Source of the DNA: CAVPGH01 sp046726955
Lineage (GTDB): Bacteria; Acidobacteriota; Vicinamibacteria; Fen-336
Direction of reading: 5' to 3'
Assembly: GCA_046726955.1 (NCBI GenBank)
Contig: JBKPBQ010000478.1
Coordinates: forward strand, 1-12,505
DNA: 12,505 bases
The translations under genes were made by a program, and so were the position numbers. This document shows positions 1-5,936 of this stretch, piece by piece. The notes below the pieces were generated by a model. That model did not search any database. It was not told the origin of the DNA and saw only the letters and a program-made list of their open reading frames with translations. The stretch's first letter is position 1, and each line of letters opens with the position of its first letter.

Positions 1-933
1 GTCAAGGAGGCCGTGCCCCACGAGGGCACGCACAAGGACGGCAGCTTCGCCTCCGGCTCCGTGACCGCGGACGCCGAGCGTGTCGTCGCCTCCTTCGGCT
101 CCTACGGCCTCTATTGCCTCGACCACGAGGGCGGCGTCGTCTGGCAGAAGCAGCTCGGCGAGATGAAGATCAAGCTCGGCTTCGGCGAGGGCAGCTCGCC
201 CGTCCTCTACGGCGATCGCGTCGTCGTGAACTGGGACAACGAGGGCCCGTCCTTCACGGTCGTCTTCGACGCCAGGACGGGCCGCGAGCTCTGGCGGCGC
301 GAGCGCGACGAGCGCACCTCGTGGGCGACTCCGCTCGTCGTGGCCTACTCCGGCCGCGCCCAGGTCGTCACGAGCGCCACCAAACGGATCCGCAGCTACG
401 ACCTCGAGACCGGAGAGCCGCTCTGGGACGCGGGAGGAATGACGGACAACGCGATCCCCTCGCCGGTGGCCGGCGACGGCTTCGTCTACCTCGCGAGCGG
501 CTTCCGCGGGAACATGCTCCTCGCGGTGCGCCTCGACCAGGCGAAGGGGAGCCTCGACGGCCCACCCGCCATCGCCTGGAGCTACGACCGCGACACTCCC
601 TACGTCCCCTCGCCCCTCCTCTACAAGGGCGCGCTCTACTTCCTCAAGTCGAACTCCGGGATCCTCACCCGCCTCGACGCCCGGACAGGCGAGAAGCAGT
701 GGAGCGAGCGGATCGAGGGTGTGGAGAGCGTCTACGCCTCGCCGGTGGGAGCGGACGGGCGCGTCTACGTCGTGGGCCGCAGCGGCGCCGCGGCCGTCCT
801 GCGCGCGGCCCCGACTTTCGAGGTCCTCGCCCGGAGCACTCTCGACGACGGCTTCGACGCCTCGCCCGCGCTCGTGGACGGCGAGATGTACCTGCGGGGG
901 AAGAAGGCTCTCTACCGCATATCCGCGGACTGA
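1..933 (+). CDS. PQQ-like beta-propeller repeat protein (5'-truncated)
   Basis: The reading frame is open from base 1 (VKEAVPHEG...), so the gene begins upstream of the window and only its last 310 codons are present; the GTG at 13 is internal. The visible part is built of propeller blades of the PQQ-binding/quinoprotein-like type, each ending in a short turn such as DARTGRELWRRE, DLETGEPLWDAG or DARTGEKQWSER, and alternating with 'S/YASPVxxDGRVYV' strands. Proteins of this kind are normally exported and either bind PQQ or act as BamB-like scaffolds. The short-chain blades here lack any attached dehydrogenase motif or haem CXXCH, so an enzymatic role is not supported. The signal peptide, if any, is outside the window. 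The end overlaps the convergent dipeptidase gene by 22 bp. The fold assignment is firm and the function unknown. Confidence 0.85.
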   Translation, partial: VKEAVPHEGTHKDGSFASGSVTADAERVVASFGSYGLYCLDHEGGVVWQKQLGEMKIKLGFGEGSSPVLYGDRVVVNWDNEGPSFTVVFDARTGRELWRRERDERTSWATPLVVAYSGRAQVVTSATKRIRSYDLETGEPLWDAGGMTDNAIPSPVAGDGFVYLASGFRGNMLLAVRLDQAKGSLDGPPAIAWSYDRDTPYVPSPLLYKGALYFLKSNSGILTRLDARTGEKQWSERIEGVESVYASPVGADGRVYVVGRSGAAAVLRAAPTFEVLARSTLDDGFDASPALVDGEMYLRGKKALYRISAD

Positions 934-1538
934 CCGGGCAGACGGTCGAACGGGAGGTCCAGGATCGGGTAGACGCGGCAGGTCCGATGGTTGAAGTGCC
1001 ACCACTCGTGCGGCTCCACGGCGAAGCCTTCCGCGGCCAGCGCCCCACGCAGGCGGTCGCGAGCGGCTCGCGCCTCCGTCGTTCCTCCCGCGTAGGAGGC
1101 GGCCGCACGCGGGCTCATCTCGTCGTACGCGCTCGGCATCTCGACCTCGCGGCCGTCGACGAGCGTGTAGAGCGAGACGTCCACCGCGCAGCCGCGGTTG
1201 TGGTTCGAGCCCCGCTCGGGGCGGGCGACGAAGCCCCGCTTGCCGGGAGGTGTCAGGTCCCACATCCGCTTCGTGACCGACCACGGGCGGTAGGCGTCGA
1301 ACACGAGGAGGCCCAGTCCCTCCGCGGCCAGACCGCGGTGGGCGCGCACGAGCGCGCGGGCGACGTCCTCGCGCAGGAGAGCGCGCGCCTCCGGGTAGAG
1401 CGCCGTGCCGAGGAAGTTCGCCGGCGTCGCGTAGCGGACGTCGAGATGGATCGTGGGATCGAGGGCGGCGATGTCGAGGAACCGGTCGCCCTCGACGCCC
1501 GCGGCGAGAACGACGAGGAGTAGAGCCGTCACCGGCAT
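912..1538 (-). CDS. D-alanyl-D-alanine dipeptidase, VanX/DdpX family (M15D), exported
   Basis: Zinc D,D-dipeptidase of the VanX family, which cleaves free D-Ala-D-Ala. The protein is 208 residues from the ATG at 1538, close to VanX (about 202). The zinc and catalytic set is intact: H113 and D120 in SNHNRGCAVDVSL, E178 and H181 in EPHEWWHFNH, and the substrate-site arginine R84 in DAYRPWS. The N-terminus MPVTALLLVVLAAGVEG is a plausible signal peptide, so the enzyme probably works in the periplasm on cell-wall dipeptides. An in-frame GTG at 1565 would add nine residues (MRHVSLNAR) before the hydrophobic core. I prefer 1538 because it gives a compact signal sequence, but no strong ribosome site decides it. 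No vanA/vanH ligase-dehydrogenase or VanRS pair is nearby, so a salvage or wall-recycling role is likelier than glycopeptide resistance. The 3' end overlaps the propeller gene on the other strand. Confidence 0.9.
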   Translation of the reverse strand: MPVTALLLVVLAAGVEGDRFLDIAALDPTIHLDVRYATPANFLGTALYPEARALLREDVARALVRAHRGLAAEGLGLLVFDAYRPWSVTKRMWDLTPPGKRGFVARPERGSNHNRGCAVDVSLYTLVDGREVEMPSAYDEMSPRAAASYAGGTTEARAARDRLRGALAAEGFAVEPHEWWHFNHRTCRVYPILDLPFDRLPGQSADMR

Positions 1539-1546
1539 GCGCGCAT
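1537..1546. repeat. perfect 10-bp palindrome at the dipeptidase start
   Basis: ATGCGCGCAT reads the same on both strands and covers the first two bases of the minus-strand start codon. It lies in the short divergent gap between the dipeptidase and the basic small protein. It could be an operator half-site or chance in GC-rich sequence; symmetry and position are the only evidence. Confidence 0.25.
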
Positions 1547-1552
1547 TTAGGC

Positions 1553-1558
1553 TAACAT
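1553..1558 (+). promoter_or_regulatory. possible -10 element (TAACAT) for the small basic protein gene
   Basis: The divergent gap is locally AT-richer (CATTTAGGCTAACATGG) than its surroundings. TAACAT sits 30 bp before the start codon at 1589, a sensible distance for a promoter. No recognisable -35 is seen at 16-18 bp upstream, so the call is weak. The same AT-rich patch on the minus strand (CTAAAT) would be too close to the dipeptidase start for that gene's promoter unless the mRNA is nearly leaderless. Confidence 0.3.
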
Positions 1559-1588
1559 GGCGCACCTTTTCCCTTGGGAGGTCCTGCC

Positions 1589-1780
1589 ATGGCGAAGGCG
1601 CGACGCACTACGCACCGCAGCAAGCGCGGCACGAAGCTCTATGCGGTTCGCGACAGCAAGGGTCGCTTCAAGGACATCCAGACCTACAAGCGCGCTCACG
1701 GTGCGGACATCCGCCGCCGCTCCAAGGCGGAGACCGCGAAGAAGACGCGCAAGAAGGCGCGCCGGAAGACGAAGCGCTGA
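1589..1780 (+). CDS. small, very basic protein of unknown function (63 aa)
   Basis: A 63-residue protein starting at the ATG at 1589, preceded by GGGAGGT at 1576-1582 with a spacing of 6 bases. This is one of the best ribosome sites in the window and favours 1589 over the in-frame TTG at 1574. The first 45 residues are structured-looking and polar (MAKARRTTHRSKRGTKLYAV, then a KGRFKDIQTYKRAHGADIRR segment). The last 18 are almost entirely K, R, A and T (KKTRKKARRKTKR), like histone-H1/HU-type tails. Charge and tail suggest binding to nucleic acid, possibly the nucleoid or ribosome. I recognise the general style of short conserved 'YAVRDxxGRFKDIQTY' proteins but cannot name a characterised family. 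The methyltransferase gene begins 31 bp downstream on the same strand, so the two may be co-transcribed. Confidence 0.8.
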   Translation: MAKARRTTHRSKRGTKLYAVRDSKGRFKDIQTYKRAHGADIRRRSKAETAKKTRKKARRKTKR

Positions 1781-1811
1781 CGACTGTCGCGTTTCGCAGC
1801 GGGAGCGAGGC

Positions 1812-3875
1812 GTGAAGCTCCCGCGCCTGTTCGGCCGCGGGCGGGCGGGGCCCGCGGAGCCGCCTCGTCCCGCCGCGGCTCCCGCGCTCTCGGAGTCCGA
1901 GATCCTCGCCCGCACGGAGGAGTGGAACCGGGCCGCGGAGGCCTACTGGAAGGACGTGATCGCCGAGCCCTCCGCGCGGCGCCACGTCCTCGACAAGCCG
2001 TTCGCGAGCGTCGTGGACGCGCCCGCGATGCTCTACCGTCTGGGGCTTCTGCTCTCGGAGCTCCGTATCGGGCTCGGGATGACCGTGCTCGACTTCGGCG
2101 CGGGAAGCTGCTGGCTCTCGTCGTGCCTGAACCGCCTGGGCTGCCGCACCGTCGCGGTGGACGTGAGCCCCGCCGCGCTCGAGCTGGGACGGGAGCTCTT
2201 CCGCCTCGATCCCCGACACCGCGCGGAGCTCGAGCCGCGCTTCCTCCCCTACGACGGCCACCGCCTTCCGTTGCCCGCGGAGTCCGTGGACCGCATCGCC
2301 TGCTTCGACGCCTTCCACCACGTTCCCAACCCCGAGGAGCTGCTCGGCGAGTTCCACCGCGTGCTGCGGCCGGGAGGGCGGGCGGTGCTCGCGGAGCCGG
2401 GAGAGGGGCACTCGCACTCCGAGCTCTCGGCGTTCGAGACCGACCGCTGCGGCGTCCTCGAGAGCGAGCTCGACGTCTCCGTGCTCGAGACGCGCGCCCT
2501 CCGCGCCGGCTTCACCGCCGTCCGCCTCAAGCCCTACGCGGATCCCGACTCGATCTCGCTCTCCGCCGGCGAGTACGTGCGCCTCATGGACGGCGAGCAC
2601 GGCCTCTTCCCGCTCGCGACGCTCCAGAGGAGCTTGCGGAATTTCTTCCTCGTCACGCTCGAGAAGGGCCCGGAGGCGCGCGATAGCCGGAACCCGGGAA
2701 GGCTCGCGGCGGCCCTCGAGATCGTCTCTCCCGCGGGCGAGCTGCACGGCGAGGCGGGTGCACTTCTCCCCCTCGTGGTGCGCGTGCGCAACGAGGGTGA
2801 CACGCTCTGGAGGCACGAGCCGGACGCGGCCGGCGGGTACGTGATGCTGTCGGGCCACCTCCTGGACGGCGAGGGACGCATCGTCCGCCACGGGTTCTTC
2901 CGGACGCCTCTTCCGCGGGGAGTGGCGCCGGGCGAGGCGGTCGAGGTCGTCGCGGAGGTCCCGCTTCCCGCCGAGGGAGGCCGTCACACGATCCGGCTCG
3001 ACCTCGTCGACGAGCACGTCATGTGGTTCTCTCAAGCCGGCTCGCCCGTCGTCGAGCGCACGCTCCACGTGCAGGGCGGCGCGTCTGCCGATTCGCTGCG
3101 CGCCCGGCTGGAGGCCGCCGGCCCGCTGCGCGGCGCGGCCGGGACACGCATCTTCTTCCCCGTCCGATTGACGAACGAGGGCACCGAGACCTGGCGGCAC
3201 GCGCCGGAGCCGAGGCCGGGCACGGTGAGCCTCGCCGGCCACGTGATGGACGCGCACGGCCGGATGCACACGCGCGATCTCCTGCACCAGCCGCTGCCCC
3301 GGGACGTCGAGCCCGGAAGCGCGCTCGAGATGACCGCGGCCGTGGCGGCGCCGCTGGAGCCGGGCCACTACTCGCTGAAGCTCGACCTCGTGAAGGAGCA
3401 CGTCTGCTGGTTCGAGCAGCGCGGATCGCGTCCGCTCGAGCTCGGGCTCGAGGTCACGGACGACGTGCCCGCGAGCGACAACCCCGGCCTGCTCCGCGCG
3501 ACGCTCGAGCTCCGGCGTCCGACGGGGCCGGAGAGCGCGGCGGCCGGCGATGTCGTCGCGGTGGAGGTCCGGGCCACGAACATCGGCAACACGCTCTGGC
3601 TGAGCCAGCCCCCGGGCCTCGGACAGGTGATGCTGGGCGCCCACCTGCTCGACGGCCAGCGGCGGCTCCTCGCGCTCGACCACGCGCGGGCGCCGCTCCT
3701 CCGCGACGTCGCTCCGCGCGACGTGATCGACCTGGAGATGACGCTCGCCGTCCCCCGGGAAGCCGGGCGCTACCTGATCGAGATCGACCTCGTCGCGGAG
3801 GGTGTCGCCTGGTTCGGAGCGCTGGGCTCGCCGACGGCCGGCTTCGAGCTCCTCGTGGAGGGTCGCGCGGGCTGA
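1812..3875 (+). CDS. class I SAM-dependent methyltransferase fused to three Ig-like repeat domains
   Basis: A 687-residue protein. The GTG at 1812 is chosen because GGGAG (1801-1805) lies 6 bases before it and the protein is sensible from there; sequence further upstream in this frame is a shadow of the basic small protein. Residues about 25-285 form a Rossmann methyltransferase: motif I VLDFGAGSCWLS (92-103), the acidic motif II VAVDVS (114-119), a DRIACFDAFHHV strand (from 160) and FHRVLRPGGRAVLAEPG, as in Methyltransf_11 enzymes. Residues about 298-420, 429-548 and 561-683 are three homologous beta-rich repeats. Each has an N(E/I)G(D/T/N)(T/E)xW motif, then GHxxD, PLxRDVxPG and LDLVxEHVxWFxxxGS. 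They resemble Ig-like beta-sandwiches, perhaps NBR1-like or carbohydrate-binding. No signal peptide is seen, so the location is probably cytoplasmic. The substrate is unknown; a surface glycan or lipid-linked glycan is a guess from the fused domains. Confidence 0.88.
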   Translation: MKLPRLFGRGRAGPAEPPRPAAAPALSESEILARTEEWNRAAEAYWKDVIAEPSARRHVLDKPFASVVDAPAMLYRLGLLLSELRIGLGMTVLDFGAGSCWLSSCLNRLGCRTVAVDVSPAALELGRELFRLDPRHRAELEPRFLPYDGHRLPLPAESVDRIACFDAFHHVPNPEELLGEFHRVLRPGGRAVLAEPGEGHSHSELSAFETDRCGVLESELDVSVLETRALRAGFTAVRLKPYADPDSISLSAGEYVRLMDGEHGLFPLATLQRSLRNFFLVTLEKGPEARDSRNPGRLAAALEIVSPAGELHGEAGALLPLVVRVRNEGDTLWRHEPDAAGGYVMLSGHLLDGEGRIVRHGFFRTPLPRGVAPGEAVEVVAEVPLPAEGGRHTIRLDLVDEHVMWFSQAGSPVVERTLHVQGGASADSLRARLEAAGPLRGAAGTRIFFPVRLTNEGTETWRHAPEPRPGTVSLAGHVMDAHGRMHTRDLLHQPLPRDVEPGSALEMTAAVAAPLEPGHYSLKLDLVKEHVCWFEQRGSRPLELGLEVTDDVPASDNPGLLRATLELRRPTGPESAAAGDVVAVEVRATNIGNTLWLSQPPGLGQVMLGAHLLDGQRRLLALDHARAPLLRDVAPRDVIDLEMTLAVPREAGRYLIEIDLVAEGVAWFGALGSPTAGFELLVEGRAG
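2703..3071 (+). repeat. Ig-like repeat domain 1 of the methyltransferase fusion (protein-level repeat)
   Basis: Residues 298-420. Landmarks are RNEGDTLWRH, LSGHLLDGEGR, PLPRGVAPGE and RLDLVDEHVMWFSQAGS. It aligns along its whole length with the two following copies. Conservation is at protein level and not as DNA identity, indicating old tandem duplication. Confidence 0.8.
3096..3455 (+). repeat. Ig-like repeat domain 2 of the methyltransferase fusion (protein-level repeat)
   Basis: Residues 429-548. Landmarks are TNEGTETWRH, LAGHVMDAHGR, PLPRDVEPGS and KLDLVKEHVCWFEQRGS. It is closest to copy 1 in motif spelling. Confidence 0.8.
3492..3860 (+). repeat. Ig-like repeat domain 3 of the methyltransferase fusion (protein-level repeat)
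   Basis: Residues 561-683. Landmarks are TNIGNTLWLS, LGAHLLDGQRR, PLLRDVAPRD and EIDLVAEGVAWFGALGS. It is the most divergent copy: the EH of the other copies is EG and the arginine of the PLPRDV turn region is shifted. Its last part is antisense to the 3' end of the AlgH-family gene. Confidence 0.78.
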
Positions 3876-4504
3876 AGCGGCAGGAGGCGCGCCTCCGAGC
3901 GGTTCATCAGCTCGTGGACCTCGGGCCAGAGCGTCGAGGGGTCCTCGCGGAAGATGGCGGCGGCGCGGCCGGGAGCCACCACCCACGCGCCCTGGCGCAT
4001 CTCGGCGGCGAGCTGGCCGGGTGCCCATCCCGCGTAGCCCGCGTACACGCGCAGCCGGCTCGCCGCGTCCGGCCGACGCGCCGCCTCCTTCACCGCCTTC
4101 ATCTCGGTGGAGAAGTACACGTCGGGAAGGACGCGCAGGGCCCCGTCGGGCGGCTTTACCGCTCGCATGAGCGCGAGCATCGCCTCCGGCTGCACGGGAC
4201 CGCCGAAGTAGAGCGCGAGCTCCAGCTCCTTCATCTCCCCGAGGGGAGGGATCGCCTCGCGGACGCTCAAGCGCGTCGGGCGGTTGAGGATGAGCCCGAG
4301 CGAGCCCTCCTCCTCGTCGTGGCGCACGATCAGCACCACGGACTCGGTGAAGGTCCCCGAGTCGACGCCCGGCGCCGCGTAGAGGAAGATGCCGGGTTTG
4401 ACGGCGTCGCTGCCGGCGGAACCGGAGCGGGTCGGGAAGAGGAGCAGCACCCCCGCCAGCGACGCCCCGACCCAGACCCGTTCCCGACTGCCGTGCCCCC
4501 TCAC
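3770..4504 (-). CDS. AlgH/YqgE (UPF0301/DUF179) family protein with an export signal
   Basis: A 244-residue protein from a GTG at 4504. Residues about 36-205 carry the family core: VKPGIFLYAAPG, the DSGTFTESVVLIVRHDE strand-turn, GSLGLILNRP (68-76), YFGGPVQPE (99-107), YAGYAGWAPGQLAAEM (154-169) and GAWVVAP. AlgH/YqgE proteins are widespread, their biochemical role is unsettled, and they normally start directly at the 'LxGxLLIA' segment in the cytoplasm. Here about 35 residues precede it: a basic stretch (RGHGSRER), a hydrophobic core (VWVGASLAGVLLLF) and a small-residue region ending SGSAGSDA. This reads as a signal peptide and suggests a periplasmic protein. The start overlaps the stop of the hydrolase by the bases GTGA, implying translational coupling. 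The last 34 codons are antisense to the methyltransferase and look like non-conserved extension. Confidence 0.85.
   Translation of the reverse strand: MRGHGSRERVWVGASLAGVLLLFPTRSGSAGSDAVKPGIFLYAAPGVDSGTFTESVVLIVRHDEEEGSLGLILNRPTRLSVREAIPPLGEMKELELALYFGGPVQPEAMLALMRAVKPPDGALRVLPDVYFSTEMKAVKEAARRPDAASRLRVYAGYAGWAPGQLAAEMRQGAWVVAPGRAAAIFREDPSTLWPEVHELMNRSEARLLPLQPARPSTRSSKPAVGEPSAPNQATPSATRSISIR
4501..4504 (-). promoter_or_regulatory. GTGA start-stop overlap (translational coupling)
   Basis: On the minus strand GTGA contains the start codon GTG of the AlgH-family gene and the stop codon TGA of the hydrolase. Such four-base overlaps normally mean that ribosomes ending the first gene re-initiate on the second, tying their expression together. 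Confidence 0.75.
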
Positions 4505-5841
4505 GCGATCTTCTCCAGCGTGTCCAGCTCCAGGATCGTTCCCAGCAGCACGTCCGCTCCCTGCGCGCAGTCCTCGAAGCGCGAGAGCTCGCGCGGCGAA
4601 TGGCTGACCCCGCCCACGCTCGGCACGAAGATCATGCCGATGGGGCCGAGCCGCGCCATCATCTGCGCGTCGTGGCCGGCGCCGCTGGGCAGGCGCATGG
4701 TGCGGAGGCCGCGGGCCCGCGCCGCCCGCTCGATCGCGGACTGGATGGCCGCGTCCGTGCGCGCGCCCTCGTGCCGGCCCGTGAGCACGATCTCGATCGG
4801 CGTCTTCGTGTCCGCGGCGATCTCCGCGGCGCGCCGCCGCAGCGCGGCGCCCAGCCTGTCCACGGTGTCTCCCGAGAGGTCGCGGAACTCCACCGTCATC
4901 TCCACTCGTCCCGGCACCACGTTGGGGGCGCCGGGGGAGACCTCGAGCCGGCCCACCGTGCCCACCTGTGCCCCGGCCTCCGCGGTCGCGATCTCCCGCA
5001 CGGCGAGGACGAGGCGCGACGCGGTCACGAGCGCGTCCTTGCGGTCGGGCATCGGCGTCGTGCCCGCGTGGTTGGCGAAGCCGACGACGGTCACGTCGTA
5101 GTCGTCGATGGTGACGATGCCCTCGACAACGCCGATGGGGATCTCCGCGCGGTCGAGACGTCCGCCCTGCTCCACGTGCAGCTCGAGGTAGGCGTGGAAT
5201 GAGCCGTGCGCGCGCCGCGCCTCGGCGATGCGGTCGGGGTCGCCGCCGATGCGGCGCAACGCGTCGGCCTTGCGCAGGCCGTTGTCCACGCGGTCCCACT
5301 CCCCGGACTCGATCTGCCCGGCGGCCATGCGGCTTCCGTGGAGCCCGCTTCCGAAGCTCGACTCCTCGGCGGCCCAGATGACGACCTCCAGCGGATGCCG
5401 CGTCACGATCCCGCTCTCACGCAGCGTGGCCACGACCTCGAGGGCGCCCATAGAGCCCACGTCGCCGTCGAAGTTCCCGCCGCCGCGCACCGAGTCGACG
5501 TGCGACCCGAAGAGGATGGGGGCGAGGCCGGCCCCGGCCCCCGCGCGCACTCCGCGGATGTTCCCTGCCGGATCGACCTTGGGCTCGAGCCCGAGCGCGC
5601 GCATCTCGCCGATGACGTAGGCCCGTCCCGCCACGTCCGCGTCGGAGAACGCAGTGCGGCTGACGCCGTCCTCGAAGGTGCCGCCCGGGGGCCGGCCGAA
5701 CACCGAGAGCGCCTCCAGACGTGCGCGCAGCCGGGCCGCATTCACCCGTGGCGGCGACGCGGCTGGACGCCCGGCGGCAGACGTGCGGAAAGGCCGGGCG
5801 GCCCCGAGTGCCAGGAGGCCGCCCAGGAACTTCCGGCGCAT
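4501..5841 (-). CDS. M20 family Zn-dependent amidohydrolase (allantoate amidohydrolase / N-carbamoyl-L-amino acid hydrolase type) with Tat signal
   Basis: A 446-residue binuclear metallohydrolase of the hydantoinase/carbamoylase family, which hydrolyses N-carbamoyl or allantoate-type amides. The usual length is about 410, plus the leader here. The site is complete: H114 and D116 in GSHVDSV, D125 in GGNFDGD, E159-E160 in WAAEESSFGS, H222 in ELHVEQG and H414 in VSHSPRE. Also present are the dimerisation-domain NHAGTTPMP (257-265), NVVPGR (307-312) and GAGHDAQ (387-393). The start at 5841 is chosen because MRRKFLGGLLALGAARPF is a twin-arginine-like signal; the in-frame extension to 5955 is GC shadow. 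Export by Tat suits a cofactor-loaded metalloenzyme, and is unusual since most relatives are cytoplasmic. It is first in an operon with the AlgH-family gene. No hydantoinase, allantoinase or racemase gene adjoins it, so the substrate is open. Confidence 0.92.
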   Translation of the reverse strand: MRRKFLGGLLALGAARPFRTSAAGRPAASPPRVNAARLRARLEALSVFGRPPGGTFEDGVSRTAFSDADVAGRAYVIGEMRALGLEPKVDPAGNIRGVRAGAGAGLAPILFGSHVDSVRGGGNFDGDVGSMGALEVVATLRESGIVTRHPLEVVIWAAEESSFGSGLHGSRMAAGQIESGEWDRVDNGLRKADALRRIGGDPDRIAEARRAHGSFHAYLELHVEQGGRLDRAEIPIGVVEGIVTIDDYDVTVVGFANHAGTTPMPDRKDALVTASRLVLAVREIATAEAGAQVGTVGRLEVSPGAPNVVPGRVEMTVEFRDLSGDTVDRLGAALRRRAAEIAADTKTPIEIVLTGRHEGARTDAAIQSAIERAARARGLRTMRLPSGAGHDAQMMARLGPIGMIFVPSVGGVSHSPRELSRFEDCAQGADVLLGTILELDTLEKIA

Positions 5842-5936
5842 CGGCTCGATTGTAGCGTCGCACCGATCGGCGCCCGCCCGTTTTTCCGCTCGCCGGTCCG
5901 CAGAGCCTGGGGCTAGACTGGCGCCAGGAGGCCGTG
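5842..5936. promoter_or_regulatory. divergent intergenic region between hydrolase and lipoprotein genes
   Basis: This 95-bp gap should hold promoters for both flanking genes. On the plus strand TAGACT at 5914-5919 (within GGGCTAGACTGG) resembles a -10 box and AGGAGG at 5926-5931 is a strong ribosome site. A convincing -35 is not seen at the expected distance. On the minus strand I find no clear promoter motif. Confidence 0.4.

Noticed and set aside
114..1523. 469-codon plus-strand frame spanning the propeller end and the dipeptidase
   Set aside because: It is arginine-rich shadow across two real convergent genes and would contradict intact VanX residues on the other strand.
1557..1811. In-frame N-terminal extension of the methyltransferase back to 1557
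   Set aside because: The extra 85 residues are the +1 shadow of the basic miniprotein; GTG 1812 has GGGAG 6 bases upstream and begins the sensible protein.
1668..4028. 786-codon minus-strand frame opposite the methyltransferase
   Set aside because: It has low-complexity R/E/A/H content, no motif, and lies opposite a gene with clear methyltransferase and repeat motifs.
4505..5299. Extension of the AlgH-family frame upstream of 4504
   Set aside because: It is purely R/G/A/H-rich and overlaps the real hydrolase on the same strand; GTG 4504 with the GTGA overlap is the natural start.
3770..5841. A toxin-antitoxin or defence module formed by the coupled hydrolase/AlgH pair
   Set aside because: Both proteins have export-type leaders and housekeeping-type family membership; nothing resembles known effector or immunity domains.
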